A stretch of 64,000 bases of DNA from Lentzea sp. NEAU-D7 (GCF_026242055.1 NZ_JAPJDL010000007.1:164994-228993); one strand, 5' to 3'. Counted from the first letter of the stretch, positions 23,351 to 32,236 are shown. The notes: generated by a model not told the origin, from the sequence alone. Numbers and translations are program-made.

Positions 23351-25474
23351 TCAGCCGAGATCGCGGTAGCGGTCGCCGGGCTGTTGCTGCTGCGGTACGT
23401 CGGGTGTTCGCTCGTGGTCGTGCCGATCCAGCGCCGCGAGCCGGTCCCGGAGGCGGTCGGCGCTGGGATCGAAGGATTCGCCGTAGCACGCCAGGGCGGA
23501 GCGGTAGTGGTCGCGAGCGTGCACGAACTCGCCCTGCCGTTCGGCGATCTCGCCCTTGAGCTCGAGGGCATCGGCGACGTGCACCGGTGAACCGGCGTCG
23601 CGGACGTCGGCGAGGACGCCGTCAGCGAGGCGCGCGGCCTCGTCGGGCCGGTCCGAGTGGAGAAGCGCACGGGACAGGAACATCCGTGCGCGCGCCTTGT
23701 CGACGTCGTTGTCGAGGAGCGTCTCGCACTCCCTGAGTTCCGTGATCGCCTCGTCGAGGCGGCCCATCTCGACGAGGACCTCGCCGACGCGCCGCCGGGC
23801 TAGGCCGATGCCACGGGTGCGTTCGTGGAGGGTCTCCACGTCAACGGCCTCGCGGTAGTACCGCAGCGCGACCTCGAACTCGCCCTTCAACCTGTAGGTG
23901 TAGCCGAGCTGCACGAGTGCAGTCGCCCGGCTGCCGAGGTCGTGGTCGCCCGCGAGGTCGAGCACGGTCCGGACCTGCGCGGTCGCCTCGTCGAGACGCC
24001 CGAGGTTGCGCAACGCGACGGCGAGCTGGTTGCGCAGCCTGGCTTCGGCGGTCCTCTCGCCGCACGACTGCGCGGCCCGCACGCCGAGTTCGTGGGTGAA
24101 CACCCAGTCCGAGTAGTGGTGCCGGCGCTGGAACAGCGCGTACATCGCCTCGGCCAGCTGCCAGACCAGGTCCGGCCAGCCGTGGTCGTCGGCGGCGCGC
24201 AACGACTGCACGAGGTTGTCGCGTTCGTGGTCGAGCCAGTCCAGCGCCTCGGCCCGCGAGGCGAACACGTCCGGGTCGGCGGACTTGAAGCGCGGCCCAA
24301 CGCGCGGACGGCCGGGGATCGCGGCCGAGTCCGCGACCACTGCTTTGTCCAGGTAGAACTCCACCACCCGGTGAACCGCCTCTTCGCGTTCGGCGTCGTC
24401 CTGCCCGCGCGCGTGCAGGCGCAGGAGGTCGTGGAACCGGAACCGGTCGTCACCGGCTTCGATGAGGAGGTTCTTCTCCACCAGGTCGTCGAGGTCGTCC
24501 TCGACCTCACCGACGTCGTCCGCGAGCATCGCCGCCGCGGCCCCCACGCCGAAGCTGACACCCGGATGCCACGAAGCCAGGCGGTAGAGCCGGGCCTGAC
24601 GCGGCGGCAGTTCCACATAGGACAGGTCGAGCACCGCGCTCACCGACGTCGTGCCGCCGCGGAGGTCGAGACCGGCGAGCCGGCGGTTCTCCGCGCTCAG
24701 CTCGTCGACCTCCTTGGCCAGCGTGCGCCGCGGCCGCCGGGACAGCCGCGCGCCGATCACCCCGAGCGCGATCGGCATTCCGCCGCACAGCCGCGCGAGC
24801 TCCTGTGCCGCTTCGGCCTCCACGGCGAGCCTGGGCTCCCCCACCACCCGCTCCAGCAGCTCGACGGAGTCCCGCAGGTCCATCGGGTCGACCTCGATGA
24901 ACCGGGCGCCGTCCATGGCGAGCGGGCTGAGCCTCCACCGGCTGGTCACCACGACCGCGCAGCTCGGCGACGCCGGGAGCAGCGGCCTGACCTGTGCCGC
25001 GCTGGCGGCGTTGTCCAGCAGGACCGCGAACGACCTGTCCGCGGTCAGCGACCGGAACAGCGCCTGCCGCTGGGCCAGCTTCGGCGGCACCACCTCGACG
25101 CCGAGTGCGCCGAGGAACCACTCGAGCACGTCGTCGGGCTGCGCGGCTTCCGCGTGGGCACCGAGATCGACGTACAGCTGACCGTCCGGGAACTGGTCAC
25201 GCGTGTCGTGCAGCCATCTCAGCGCCAGCGAGGTCTTGCCGACACCGCCGGGCCCGCTGACCACGACGAGCATCTGGTGATCCGCGCGCTCGTGCCACCT
25301 GTCGAGCTCGGTCAGCTGGTCCGCGCGGCTGACGAACAGCCTCGGCGCCGGCGGAAGCTGTTGCGGCACAGGTTTTCCAGGTGGTCCGGAATGGACGTGC
25401 ACCGTTCCGATCGATCCGGCCTGCACCAGGTTCCCGTAGGAGGCCCCGGACACGGTGTTCTCGACTCTCGCCAC
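23351..25474 (-). CDS. NB-ARC (STAND) TPR protein with amyloid-motif-like N-terminus
   Basis: A protein of 707 residues. Residues 4-30 (VENTVSGASYGN, then LVQAGSIGTVHVH) match the short RHIM-like motif often found at the N-terminus of actinobacterial STAND proteins, thought to template amyloid signalling to an effector. Then come Walker A SGPGGVGKTS (73-82), sensor TSRWRL, GGMPIALGVIGAR, a winged helix around LRLASWHPG and FRFHDLLRLHA, and C-terminal TPR repeats. There is no wHTH/BTAD, so it is not a SARP. The role is probably ligand sensing for signalling or defence. GTG 25474 begins two codons before the motif. No matching effector motif is seen in the neighbours. Confidence 0.88.
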   Translation of the reverse strand: MARVENTVSGASYGNLVQAGSIGTVHVHSGPPGKPVPQQLPPAPRLFVSRADQLTELDRWHERADHQMLVVVSGPGGVGKTSLALRWLHDTRDQFPDGQLYVDLGAHAEAAQPDDVLEWFLGALGVEVVPPKLAQRQALFRSLTADRSFAVLLDNAASAAQVRPLLPASPSCAVVVTSRWRLSPLAMDGARFIEVDPMDLRDSVELLERVVGEPRLAVEAEAAQELARLCGGMPIALGVIGARLSRRPRRTLAKEVDELSAENRRLAGLDLRGGTTSVSAVLDLSYVELPPRQARLYRLASWHPGVSFGVGAAAAMLADDVGEVEDDLDDLVEKNLLIEAGDDRFRFHDLLRLHARGQDDAEREEAVHRVVEFYLDKAVVADSAAIPGRPRVGPRFKSADPDVFASRAEALDWLDHERDNLVQSLRAADDHGWPDLVWQLAEAMYALFQRRHHYSDWVFTHELGVRAAQSCGERTAEARLRNQLAVALRNLGRLDEATAQVRTVLDLAGDHDLGSRATALVQLGYTYRLKGEFEVALRYYREAVDVETLHERTRGIGLARRRVGEVLVEMGRLDEAITELRECETLLDNDVDKARARMFLSRALLHSDRPDEAARLADGVLADVRDAGSPVHVADALELKGEIAERQGEFVHARDHYRSALACYGESFDPSADRLRDRLAALDRHDHERTPDVPQQQQPGDRYRDLG

Positions 25475-25601
25475 CCGACATCACCCCGCGACCACGCTAC
25501 GACTTCTACCGCCTCCAAGGCAGCCGCTCGCCGGGGTCATCCGGGTGACACTGTCCGTGTTCGCCGGACGGCTGCCAACCCCGGAGCTGCCGCCGGAAGT
25601 G

Positions 25602-26531
25602 CTAGTGGACGAGGCCGTGGTGGCGGTTGGTCCACGCGGCGACGGCGGGCAGCACGTCCGTGATCCACTCTCGGGCGGCGGCCGTCAGTTCGTAGCGGGC
25701 CGCGCGGCGGAGCACGAAACCGTTGTCCTGCAGCCGTTCCAGCGTGAGAATCACCTTCGGACCGAGGTTCGACAGCAGTTCTTCCGCGTTCTTGGCACCG
25801 TCGGACAGCGCGACCAGGACCTGCGGCAACTGGTCGCTGCTCATCAGGTCCTGCAACGCGAGCAGGTGGTGCAGGGCCGCGGAGTCCGCCTTGCGCTCGG
25901 CGGCGTACGCGCCCGGGTCGTGGATCTGCACGCGGGCCCGGCCGCCGCGCTTGGCGCGTTGCAGGGCCGCGTCGGTGTCGCGAACCAGGTCGATCAGCGT
26001 GTCCTCGGCGGTGGGCACGTGGGATGCGACGCCGATGGACGCCGTCTGGCCGTGCAGGGTGACGTGGTAGCCGTCGTTCGTGGTGATCTCGGTCTGCAGC
26101 GCGCGGATGCCGCGCAGGATGCGTTCGGCCACCATGACCGCTTCTCGGCCCGTGGTGCGGGGCAGCAGCACGAGGAACTCGTCGCCACCGTGGCGGCACA
26201 CGAGGTCGGTCGGGCGCGTGTGAGCGGTCAGCACCGCGGCGACATCGCTCAACACGACGTCGCCGGCGGGGTGGCCGTACTCGTCGTTGATCTTCTTGAA
26301 CCGGTCGAGGTCGATCATGAGCAGCGCGACCTGCTCCCACCGGCGCTGGGCGCGGCGGTACGTCGCGGGTGCCTGGTCGTCCCAGCCCCAACGGCCGAGC
26401 AGGCCCGTCAAGCGGTCAGTCGCCCACGCGCCAACGGGTTGTGCGCACGAGCCGCAGCGCGAGGGAGCGCTCTCGTCGTGCAGGCGCAGAGAACCGTGGT
26501 CCACCGGTAGCCCCATCCGCGCAGTCGCCAT
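25602..26531 (-). CDS. GGDEF diguanylate cyclase fused to a winged-helix domain
   Basis: A protein of 309 residues. A CGSC pair near residue 26 is followed by TDRLTGLLGRWGWD, which opens the GGDEF domain. The active site is HGGDEFLVLLP, with DLDRFKKINDEYGHPAGD upstream. RPTD five residues before GGDEF is a canonical inhibitory I-site. It should make cyclic-di-GMP, with product feedback. The C-terminal ~75 residues (EELLSNLGPKVILTLERLQD, then YELTAAAREW) resemble an HxlR/MarR winged helix. No membrane segment is present, so it is cytoplasmic. Confidence 0.9.
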   Translation of the reverse strand: MATARMGLPVDHGSLRLHDESAPSRCGSCAQPVGAWATDRLTGLLGRWGWDDQAPATYRRAQRRWEQVALLMIDLDRFKKINDEYGHPAGDVVLSDVAAVLTAHTRPTDLVCRHGGDEFLVLLPRTTGREAVMVAERILRGIRALQTEITTNDGYHVTLHGQTASIGVASHVPTAEDTLIDLVRDTDAALQRAKRGGRARVQIHDPGAYAAERKADSAALHHLLALQDLMSSDQLPQVLVALSDGAKNAEELLSNLGPKVILTLERLQDNGFVLRRAARYELTAAAREWITDVLPAVAAWTNRHHGLVH

Positions 26532-26691
26532 GAGTCCCCCCAGACTTCAGCTCTGACCGGCCCGATCTGCCACTTTCAACTGCCGTGACGTCGTTCGGAT
26601 CAAACGCGACACATCAGTGCAAGCGGCGGAGTGTGATCATAGAGCTACGGACAGGTGGATTCAACCCTTGTGATGCCATATGCTCTCTTGG

Positions 26692-26707
26692 TTCCACAAC
26701 AGTGGAA
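26692..26707. promoter_or_regulatory. Palindrome upstream of the EspR-like gene
   Basis: TTCCAC-AACA-GTGGAA, a 6-bp inverted repeat around four bases, 40 bases before the GTG start. It may be an operator for the HTH protein it precedes. Confidence 0.4.
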
Positions 26708-26747
26708 AGATCCCCAAGGCCCTTGGTCGCTCCAGCGGAGGTGTGGC

Positions 26748-27455
26748 GTGAGGCCGTTCGCCGAGGTCCTCAACGAGCTGTGCAACAACCCGCCCGATGG
26801 CCGAGGCAAGGTCACCAACGTAGCGCTTGCCGCCGCGGTGAAGTCACGGGGCGGGGACATCGGGCACGGCTACATCTCGCAGCTGCGGCTCGGCGTGAAG
26901 GACAACCCGACCTGCCAGGCGATCGTCGACCTGGCCGACGCGCTCGGCGTGCACCCCGCCGCGTTCCTCGACGGACGCCGTGAGCTGCACCCGGCGGAAC
27001 GGCCAGGCTGGCGCCCGACGGCGTTGAGCACGCTCTTCGAGGCAGTGCACCCGCCCGACCGCGGGCCGTGGTCGCCGGAGGAGGTCGCGGCCGCGATCAG
27101 CGCGTCGGGCCAGTTCGGCAGCATCTCCGCCAGCTACATCCGCGAGCTCCTGAGCAACACCAGCGACAACCCGCGGCTCAAGCACATCCTCGGCCTGGCC
27201 GACCATTTCGGCGCCGATCCGGCGTACTTCTTCGACGACGACCTGGCCGCACGGGTCGACTCGGAGCTGACGGACTTCCTCGCCCTGCGCGAACTCGGCG
27301 TCGTCGAATTCGTCACCCGTCTGGCCGAACGCACCGGCGATCTGTCCCCGCAAGCCAGGGCCGCTGCGGTAGAAGGGTTCCGGCAGGCGCTCGAAGTCGG
27401 CGAAGGGTGGTCGTTCCCGCTGAACAGCCGCCGCACGTCCGCGGACCACACTTGA
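26748..27455 (+). CDS. Tandem-HTH regulator, EspR-like
   Basis: A protein of 235 residues with two helix-turn-helix units. The first (about 5-75) includes KVTNVALAAAVKSRGGDIGH and YISQLRLG. The second (about 90-225) follows mycobacterial EspR closely in layout: LFEAVHPPDRGPWSPEEV, YIRELLSN, then AYFFDDDLAARVD and a helical tail used for dimerisation. EspR itself has one such unit. GTG 26748 has GGAGG six bases upstream. It opens a four-gene cassette with an ImmA/IrrE-like protease, a 7-TM protein and an FAD enzyme. Confidence 0.85.
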   Translation: MRPFAEVLNELCNNPPDGRGKVTNVALAAAVKSRGGDIGHGYISQLRLGVKDNPTCQAIVDLADALGVHPAAFLDGRRELHPAERPGWRPTALSTLFEAVHPPDRGPWSPEEVAAAISASGQFGSISASYIRELLSNTSDNPRLKHILGLADHFGADPAYFFDDDLAARVDSELTDFLALRELGVVEFVTRLAERTGDLSPQARAAAVEGFRQALEVGEGWSFPLNSRRTSADHT

Positions 27456-27519
27456 TGACGACGCCGGCGTGAAGATCTCAGCCTGGACCGCTGCAGACGA
27501 CATCGAGAGGAGGCGACGG

Positions 27520-28077
27520 GTGAACCGCAGGAAACTGCGCAAGCTGGTCGACGAGGTCGCCCGCGACCTCGACCTGCCGCCCGACGCCACGCACCAGGAG
27601 GCGAGCCGCCGGGTCTGCGAGCTGATGAGCGAACGGCTCGGGCGCGCTGTCGACGTCCGCTTCGCCGCCATCACCAACGCGGTCTGCCTGAGCGGTGCGA
27701 CCGCGTTGCTCGAGAACGGCACGTACCTCGTCATCTGCGCCGACTCCCCGTCCTGGTACCACCGCCTGCACGTGCTGCTGCACGAGTTCGCGCACGTCCT
27801 GCTGAAGCACCAGCCCGTCGCGCTGACCCGCGACGAGGGCATGCGCAGGCTCGCGCCGCACCTGCTGCCGCGGATGGCGAAGATCATCGCCGGGCGGACG
27901 ACGCTGACCGAGGACGAGGAGCGCGAGGCCGAGAACCTCGCCGACCACCTGCTGGAAAGGCTGACGGAACACCGGGTGTGGGCCGACACGGCCACCACCG
28001 AGGAACCCGCGCACGTGCGCCGGGTGGCCGAGTCACTCGAAGGAAGATCTCGCTGGGTGCGTCGTGGCGATCTTTAA
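27520..28077 (+). CDS. ImmA/IrrE family metallopeptidase-like protein
   Basis: A protein of about 185 residues. HEFAH (about 88-92) with a downstream EREAENLADHLL (about 134-146) gives the zinc HExxH plus glutamate pattern of ImmA/IrrE proteins, which cleave HTH repressors such as ImmR or DdrO. GTG 27520 has GGAGG seven bases upstream; GTG 27469 is possible but lacks a site. It lies directly after an HTH gene, and its 3' end overlaps the 7-TM gene by 14 bases. The natural inference is that it cleaves or controls the EspR-like protein. Confidence 0.85.
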   Translation: MNRRKLRKLVDEVARDLDLPPDATHQEASRRVCELMSERLGRAVDVRFAAITNAVCLSGATALLENGTYLVICADSPSWYHRLHVLLHEFAHVLLKHQPVALTRDEGMRRLAPHLLPRMAKIIAGRTTLTEDEEREAENLADHLLERLTEHRVWADTATTEEPAHVRRVAESLEGRSRWVRRGDL

Positions 28078-29281
28078 CCTGATCTACCTCTCCTGCGGCA
28101 TCGTCGGTCTGCTCCTCCTCGCGTACAAGATCCGCGCGCTGCGGTCGAGCTGGGGCAGTCCCCGTGTCGTCGCGCTCATCTCGACCGTCTTCTTCTCGGC
28201 GTTCGCCGTGCTCTTCGCGGCGCCCGCGAACATCACCTGGATCAACTGGGCGAGCGGCGTGCCGAACTTCGCCGCCCTGCTCGTCTACAGCCTTGTGGTC
28301 TGCTTCGCCGGAGCGGCGTTCGCGCTGGTGATCTACTGGCGCTACCCGGCCGCCCAGGCGTGGCAACGGGTCCGGCTGATCGTCGTCAGCTACAGCACGA
28401 TCGTCGCGGCGATGGTCGTGCTGTTCTTCAAGTCCGAGGTCGACGAGGAACGTCAGGTCGACTTCGACACCTACTACGCGACGCAGCCCACGATCGCGGT
28501 CTTCCTGTTCATCTACCTCCTCGCGACCGGGGTCGGCTGCGGCGGGCAGGCCTACCACTGCTGGCAGGGCTCGCGGGACCAGGCGATCTCGGCACGGCCG
28601 TGGCTGCGGCTCGGGCTGCGCTGGTACTGCGCGGCGGCGCTGTTCCCCATGGCGTTCGCGGTCATCAAGCTGTTCGTGCTGCTCATGGACTGGGCCGGCG
28701 AGCGCAGCTTCGACGTGCTGAGCACGACGGCTCCGCTGATGGCGTCGCTGAGCATGATCCCGCTGGTGATCGCGATGGCCCTGCCGGTCTTCGGGCCGCG
28801 CCGCCCGTCGCCCTCGCTGTGGGTGCGGCGCTGGCGCACGTACTTCGCGCTGCGGCCGCTGCACCGCGCGCTCGTGCACGTGAACCCCGGGATCGTGCTG
28901 GTGGCGCCCGGCAAGTTCCTCAACCCGCACCACCGCGTGCGCCGGCAGATCATCGAGCTCAACGACTGGCGCTGGGCGCTCACGCCCTACTTCGACCTGA
29001 GCGTCGGCGAGGCCGCGACGTCCCTGGCACGGCAGGCTTCGCTGCCCACGGACGAACTGGCCGCCGTCGTGGAGGCCGCCCAGCTGCGCGCCGCGGGTTC
29101 GTCCGACGGCCGCGCGCGGGCACCCGAACGCCGTCCCGCCTCGGTGATCGTCGACGGCACCGACCTGACCGCCGAGCACGACAGGTGGGTCCGGATCTCA
29201 CGCGCGTACCAGCACTCGCCGATCGTCGACGCCGCCGTCGCCGACGCGGCACGCGTGCAAGCAGCAGGGGGAATGGATTAG
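28064..29281 (+). CDS. MAB_1171c-type putative transporter, seven-TM
   Basis: An integral membrane protein of 405 residues. Seven hydrophobic segments occupy about residues 1-250. A cytoplasmic C-terminal half contains the family signature YFALRPLHRALVHVNPGI, followed by RRQIIELNDWRW. Substrate and direction are unknown. GTG 28064 overlaps the peptidase gene, and its TAG is immediately followed by the ATG of the FAD enzyme, so the four genes form one operon. This membrane protein regularly accompanies an HTH/ImmA pair in actinomycetes. Confidence 0.85.
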   Translation: MAIFNLIYLSCGIVGLLLLAYKIRALRSSWGSPRVVALISTVFFSAFAVLFAAPANITWINWASGVPNFAALLVYSLVVCFAGAAFALVIYWRYPAAQAWQRVRLIVVSYSTIVAAMVVLFFKSEVDEERQVDFDTYYATQPTIAVFLFIYLLATGVGCGGQAYHCWQGSRDQAISARPWLRLGLRWYCAAALFPMAFAVIKLFVLLMDWAGERSFDVLSTTAPLMASLSMIPLVIAMALPVFGPRRPSPSLWVRRWRTYFALRPLHRALVHVNPGIVLVAPGKFLNPHHRVRRQIIELNDWRWALTPYFDLSVGEAATSLARQASLPTDELAAVVEAAQLRAAGSSDGRARAPERRPASVIVDGTDLTAEHDRWVRISRAYQHSPIVDAAVADAARVQAAGGMD

Positions 29282-30649
29282 ATGGCACCGACACACGCCG
29301 TTGTCCTCGGCGGTGGGCTCGCGGGCATGCTCGCGGCGTCCGTCCTCGTCCGGCACTTCGACGAGGTCACCGTGGTGGAGCGCGACAAGCTGCCGGACGG
29401 CCCCTCGCCGCGTTCCGGCGTGCCGCAGGCCCGGCACGCGCACCTGCTGATGTCCGGTGGCGCGCGGGCGATCGAGGCGTTGCTGCCGGGCACGCTGGAC
29501 GCGTTGTTCGCCGCCGGGGCGCACCGGATCGGGGTGCCGAACGACCTGGTGTCGCTGAGCGCCCAGGGCTGGGTGCCGCGGTTCCCCGAGATGCAGTTCA
29601 TCGTCTCGTGCAGCCGCGGCCTGCTGGACTGGGTGGTGCGCAGCCAGGCGTTGCGGGACAACAAGATCTCGGTGCTGACCGGGACGGAGCCGGTGTCGTT
29701 GCTCGGTGACCGGGACGCGGTGACCGGGGTGCTGGTCGAGGACCGGATCTCCCGCGAGCAGATCTCGCTGGAGGCCGACCTGGTCCTGGACGCGACCGGG
29801 CGTGCCTCCCGGTTGCCCGCGTGGCTGGAGGACTTCGGGCTGCCCGCCGTGCACTCCGAGAGCGTCGACTCCGGACTCGCCTACGCCACGCGGATCTTCC
29901 AGGCGCCCCCGACGGCCGCCTCCGGTTTCCCGATCGTCAACGTGCAGGCGAACCCGCGTGACCCGTTCCCCGGGCGCACCGCGACTCTGCTGCCCATCGA
30001 GGACGGCAAGTGGCTGGTCACGCTGTCCGGGACGCGCGGCGGTGAGCCGTCCACCGACGAGTCGGAGTTCGTGTCGTTCGCCGGCTCGGTGCGCAACCCG
30101 GTCGTGGGTGAGCTGATCGCCGAGGCGGAGCCGCTGTCGCCGGTGTACGGATCGCACAGCACCGCGAACCGGCGGATGTTCTTCGAGCGCTTGAAGTCGT
30201 GGCCGCGCGGCCTGCTGGCGCTGGGCGACTCGGTGGCCACCTACAACCCCGTCTACGGGCACGGGATGTCGGTCGCGGCGCAGAGCGCGCAGGCACTGGA
30301 CGCCGGTATGGCGGCCGGGCACTCCGAGCAGCAGATCCAGCGCGGCATCGGCAAGGTGGTCGACGGGGCCTGGGCGATGGCGACCAACCAGGACATCCTG
30401 TATCCGGGTGCGGTCGGGAAGCCGTTGCCGCTGGCCGGGCGGGTGCTGCAGCGTTATGTGGACCGGCTCGTGCGCACGGCGACCACGGAGCCGCCGGTGA
30501 CGCGGGCGTTCCTGGAGGCGTTCACGTTGTCCGCGCCGATGGCGAACCTGATGAGCCCCAAGGTGTTCCTGGCGACGATGCGCGGCCCCCGGTCGGCGGC
30601 GCCGGAGCCGACGCTGACCGCGGACGAGCGGGACCGGGTCACCGGCTAA
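29282..30649 (+). CDS. FAD-dependent monooxygenase-like oxidoreductase
   Basis: A flavoprotein of 455 residues. An N-terminal dinucleotide-binding motif GGGLAGMLAASVL is followed by VVERDKLPDG (adenosine ribose binding), a middle DATGRASRLP, and a GDSVATYNPVYGHGMSVAA motif that contacts the FAD ribityl and pyrophosphate. It resembles squalene-epoxidase/tryptophan-halogenase-like enzymes of unknown substrate. It is the last gene of the HTH-ImmA-7TM cassette, starting right after the upstream stop. Work with the 7-TM protein on a membrane lipid is a guess. Confidence 0.88.
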   Translation: MAPTHAVVLGGGLAGMLAASVLVRHFDEVTVVERDKLPDGPSPRSGVPQARHAHLLMSGGARAIEALLPGTLDALFAAGAHRIGVPNDLVSLSAQGWVPRFPEMQFIVSCSRGLLDWVVRSQALRDNKISVLTGTEPVSLLGDRDAVTGVLVEDRISREQISLEADLVLDATGRASRLPAWLEDFGLPAVHSESVDSGLAYATRIFQAPPTAASGFPIVNVQANPRDPFPGRTATLLPIEDGKWLVTLSGTRGGEPSTDESEFVSFAGSVRNPVVGELIAEAEPLSPVYGSHSTANRRMFFERLKSWPRGLLALGDSVATYNPVYGHGMSVAAQSAQALDAGMAAGHSEQQIQRGIGKVVDGAWAMATNQDILYPGAVGKPLPLAGRVLQRYVDRLVRTATTEPPVTRAFLEAFTLSAPMANLMSPKVFLATMRGPRSAAPEPTLTADERDRVTG

Positions 30650-30680
30650 GGGTTTTCCTCTCACGCGCCGGGCGGTCATG

Positions 30681-30711
30681 AGCCCCACGACGAGTTCGAC
30701 GCCGTGGGGCT
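30681..30711. terminator. Stem-loop between convergent genes
   Basis: AGCCCCACG (30681-30689) and CGTGGGGCT (30703-30711) form a 9-bp stem with a 13-base loop, between the end of the FAD gene and the end of the VOC gene. It can serve both. Confidence 0.6.
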
Positions 30712-30726
30712 GTACCTCGGACCGAG

Positions 30727-31200
30727 TCACGTCCGCGGGGTGAAGTCCGCGCTCTGCACGTAGTTCATGGCCTCGACGAACTTCGGGTCCGCCATCCTCG
30801 CCGCCAGTTCGTCCGCGGTGGGTTCCACGATCCGCTGGTGCAGCCACCACAGGTTGCCGAACGGGTCGGCGAACCGGCTGACCCGGTCTCCCCAGAACAG
30901 CTCGGTCGGCTCGGTGACGATCCTGCTGCCGAGCTTCACGGCGCGCTGGAGCGTGGTCGCGTCGTCGGCGACGTAGAGGCGCAGGAACGCGGGTGTGGGC
31001 TGCCAGTCCGGGTGGTCGAACAGCATCACGACCGAGTCGCCGATGCGGACCTCCGCGTGGCCGATCTCCGGTGCCTCGCCGACGCGGCCGAGTTCGGTCG
31101 CGTCGAACACCTCCGTGATGAAGTCGATCAGCTCGGCCGTCCTGCCCCGGCTGATCAGCCACGGCGTCACGGTGTGGTAGCCCTCGGGCACGATGTTCAT
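30727..31200 (-). CDS. VOC family (glyoxalase/bleomycin-resistance-like) protein
   Basis: A protein of 157 residues made of two beta-alpha-beta-beta-beta units (YHTVTPWLISRG, GHAEVRIGDSVVML, then FLRLYVADDATTL and FADPFGNLWWLHQ). PhnB-like subgroup. It could bind a metal and a small hydrophobic ligand or drug; no catalytic residues can be assigned. Divergent from a WYL regulator with a 17-bp palindrome between them, so it is probably under that regulator. Confidence 0.88.
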   Translation of the reverse strand: MNIVPEGYHTVTPWLISRGRTAELIDFITEVFDATELGRVGEAPEIGHAEVRIGDSVVMLFDHPDWQPTPAFLRLYVADDATTLQRAVKLGSRIVTEPTELFWGDRVSRFADPFGNLWWLHQRIVEPTADELAARMADPKFVEAMNYVQSADFTPRT

Positions 31201-31257
31201 CCGGTCTCCCCTTTGCTCGTCGGGGCAACCGTATGAGCCATGTAGGACGACATCGGT

Positions 31258-31274
31258 CCTAGTTCTGAACTAGG
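31258..31274. promoter_or_regulatory. 17-bp palindromic operator
   Basis: CCTAGTTC-T-GAACTAGG, a perfect palindrome eight bases before the WYL regulator start and 57 bases before the divergent VOC gene. It very likely binds the regulator and controls both. Confidence 0.65.
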
Positions 31275-31282
31275 TTCGCGGC

Positions 31283-32236
31283 ATGAGTGATGCGGCCCGG
31301 TTGTTGCGCCTGCTGTCGTTGCTGCAGACACCGCGCGAGTGGCCCGGCAGCGAGCTCGCGGCCCGGTTGGAGGTCACGCCGCGCACGGTGCGGCGCGACA
31401 TCGACCGGCTGCGCGACCTCGGCTATCCCGTCGAGGCGTCGATGGGCGTGCTCGGCGGGTACCGGCTCGGCGCGGGCGCGGCGATGCCACCGCTGCTGCT
31501 CGACGACGAGGAGGCCGTGGCCATCGCGGTCGGCCTGCGCACCGCCGCCCGGCAACCGGTCGCGGGCATCGCCGAGGCGTCGTTGCGCGCCCTGGCGAAG
31601 CTGCAGCAGGTGCTGCCGTCCAGGCTGGCCCGGCGCGTCTCGTCGCTCACCTCGGCCACCGCACCCACCCCGGCCTCGTACGCCGCGCTGGTCGACCCAG
31701 GACAGCTGACCGTGATCGCCGGCGCGGTCGCCGCCCGCGAACGGGTGCGGTTCGCCTACGTCGCCAACGAGAACGTGACGTCGAAACGGCACGTGGAGCC
31801 CATTCAGCTGGTAGCGCTCGGCCGGCGCTGGTACCTCCTCGCTTTCGACGTGGACCGGGACGACTGGCGGATCTTCCGGCTGGACCGCGTCTCCGCCGCC
31901 CTGGCCACCGGGGCCCGCTTCACACCCCGCGTGCCGCCCGGCGGGGACGCGACGGAGTTCGTGACGCGGAAGATGTACGACTCGGCGCCGACCTTCCGGG
32001 CCCGCGCGACCCTGCGGTTGCCCGTGGAACTGGCACGGGCGCGGCTGACGGACTTCGCGGGCGACCTGACCGCTCTCGACGACGGGTCGTGTTCTTGGCA
32101 CAGCGTCGAGGACACGATCGACTACCTCGCGTTTCGTCTGACTCTGCTGGGGTGCGACTTCGTGGTGCACGGGCCTGGTGAGCTGGTGGAGCACCTGCGG
32201 GGGTTGGGTGAGCGGATCAACCGGGCGGTGGGCTGA
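31283..32236 (+). CDS. YafY-type HTH/WYL-domain transcriptional regulator
   Basis: A protein of 317 residues. A DeoR-like winged helix (LLRLLSLLQTPREWPGSELA, TPRTVRRDIDRLRDLGYPVE) is followed by a WYL domain (VRFAYVANENVTSKRHVEPI, RRWYLLAFD) and a WCX C-terminal domain. WYL regulators sense nucleic acid or small ligands and usually control neighbouring genes. The palindrome directly upstream and the divergent VOC gene are the likely targets. Confidence 0.9.
   Translation: MSDAARLLRLLSLLQTPREWPGSELAARLEVTPRTVRRDIDRLRDLGYPVEASMGVLGGYRLGAGAAMPPLLLDDEEAVAIAVGLRTAARQPVAGIAEASLRALAKLQQVLPSRLARRVSSLTSATAPTPASYAALVDPGQLTVIAGAVAARERVRFAYVANENVTSKRHVEPIQLVALGRRWYLLAFDVDRDDWRIFRLDRVSAALATGARFTPRVPPGGDATEFVTRKMYDSAPTFRARATLRLPVELARARLTDFAGDLTALDDGSCSWHSVEDTIDYLAFRLTLLGCDFVVHGPGELVEHLRGLGERINRAVG

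Noticed and set aside
23237-23590. 117-codon frame overlapping the end of the GT-B-like gene
   Set aside because: Two thirds lie antisense to the NB-ARC protein. Only the first ~38 codons are free, and no family or strong ribosome binding site is seen. A short real gene cannot be fully excluded.
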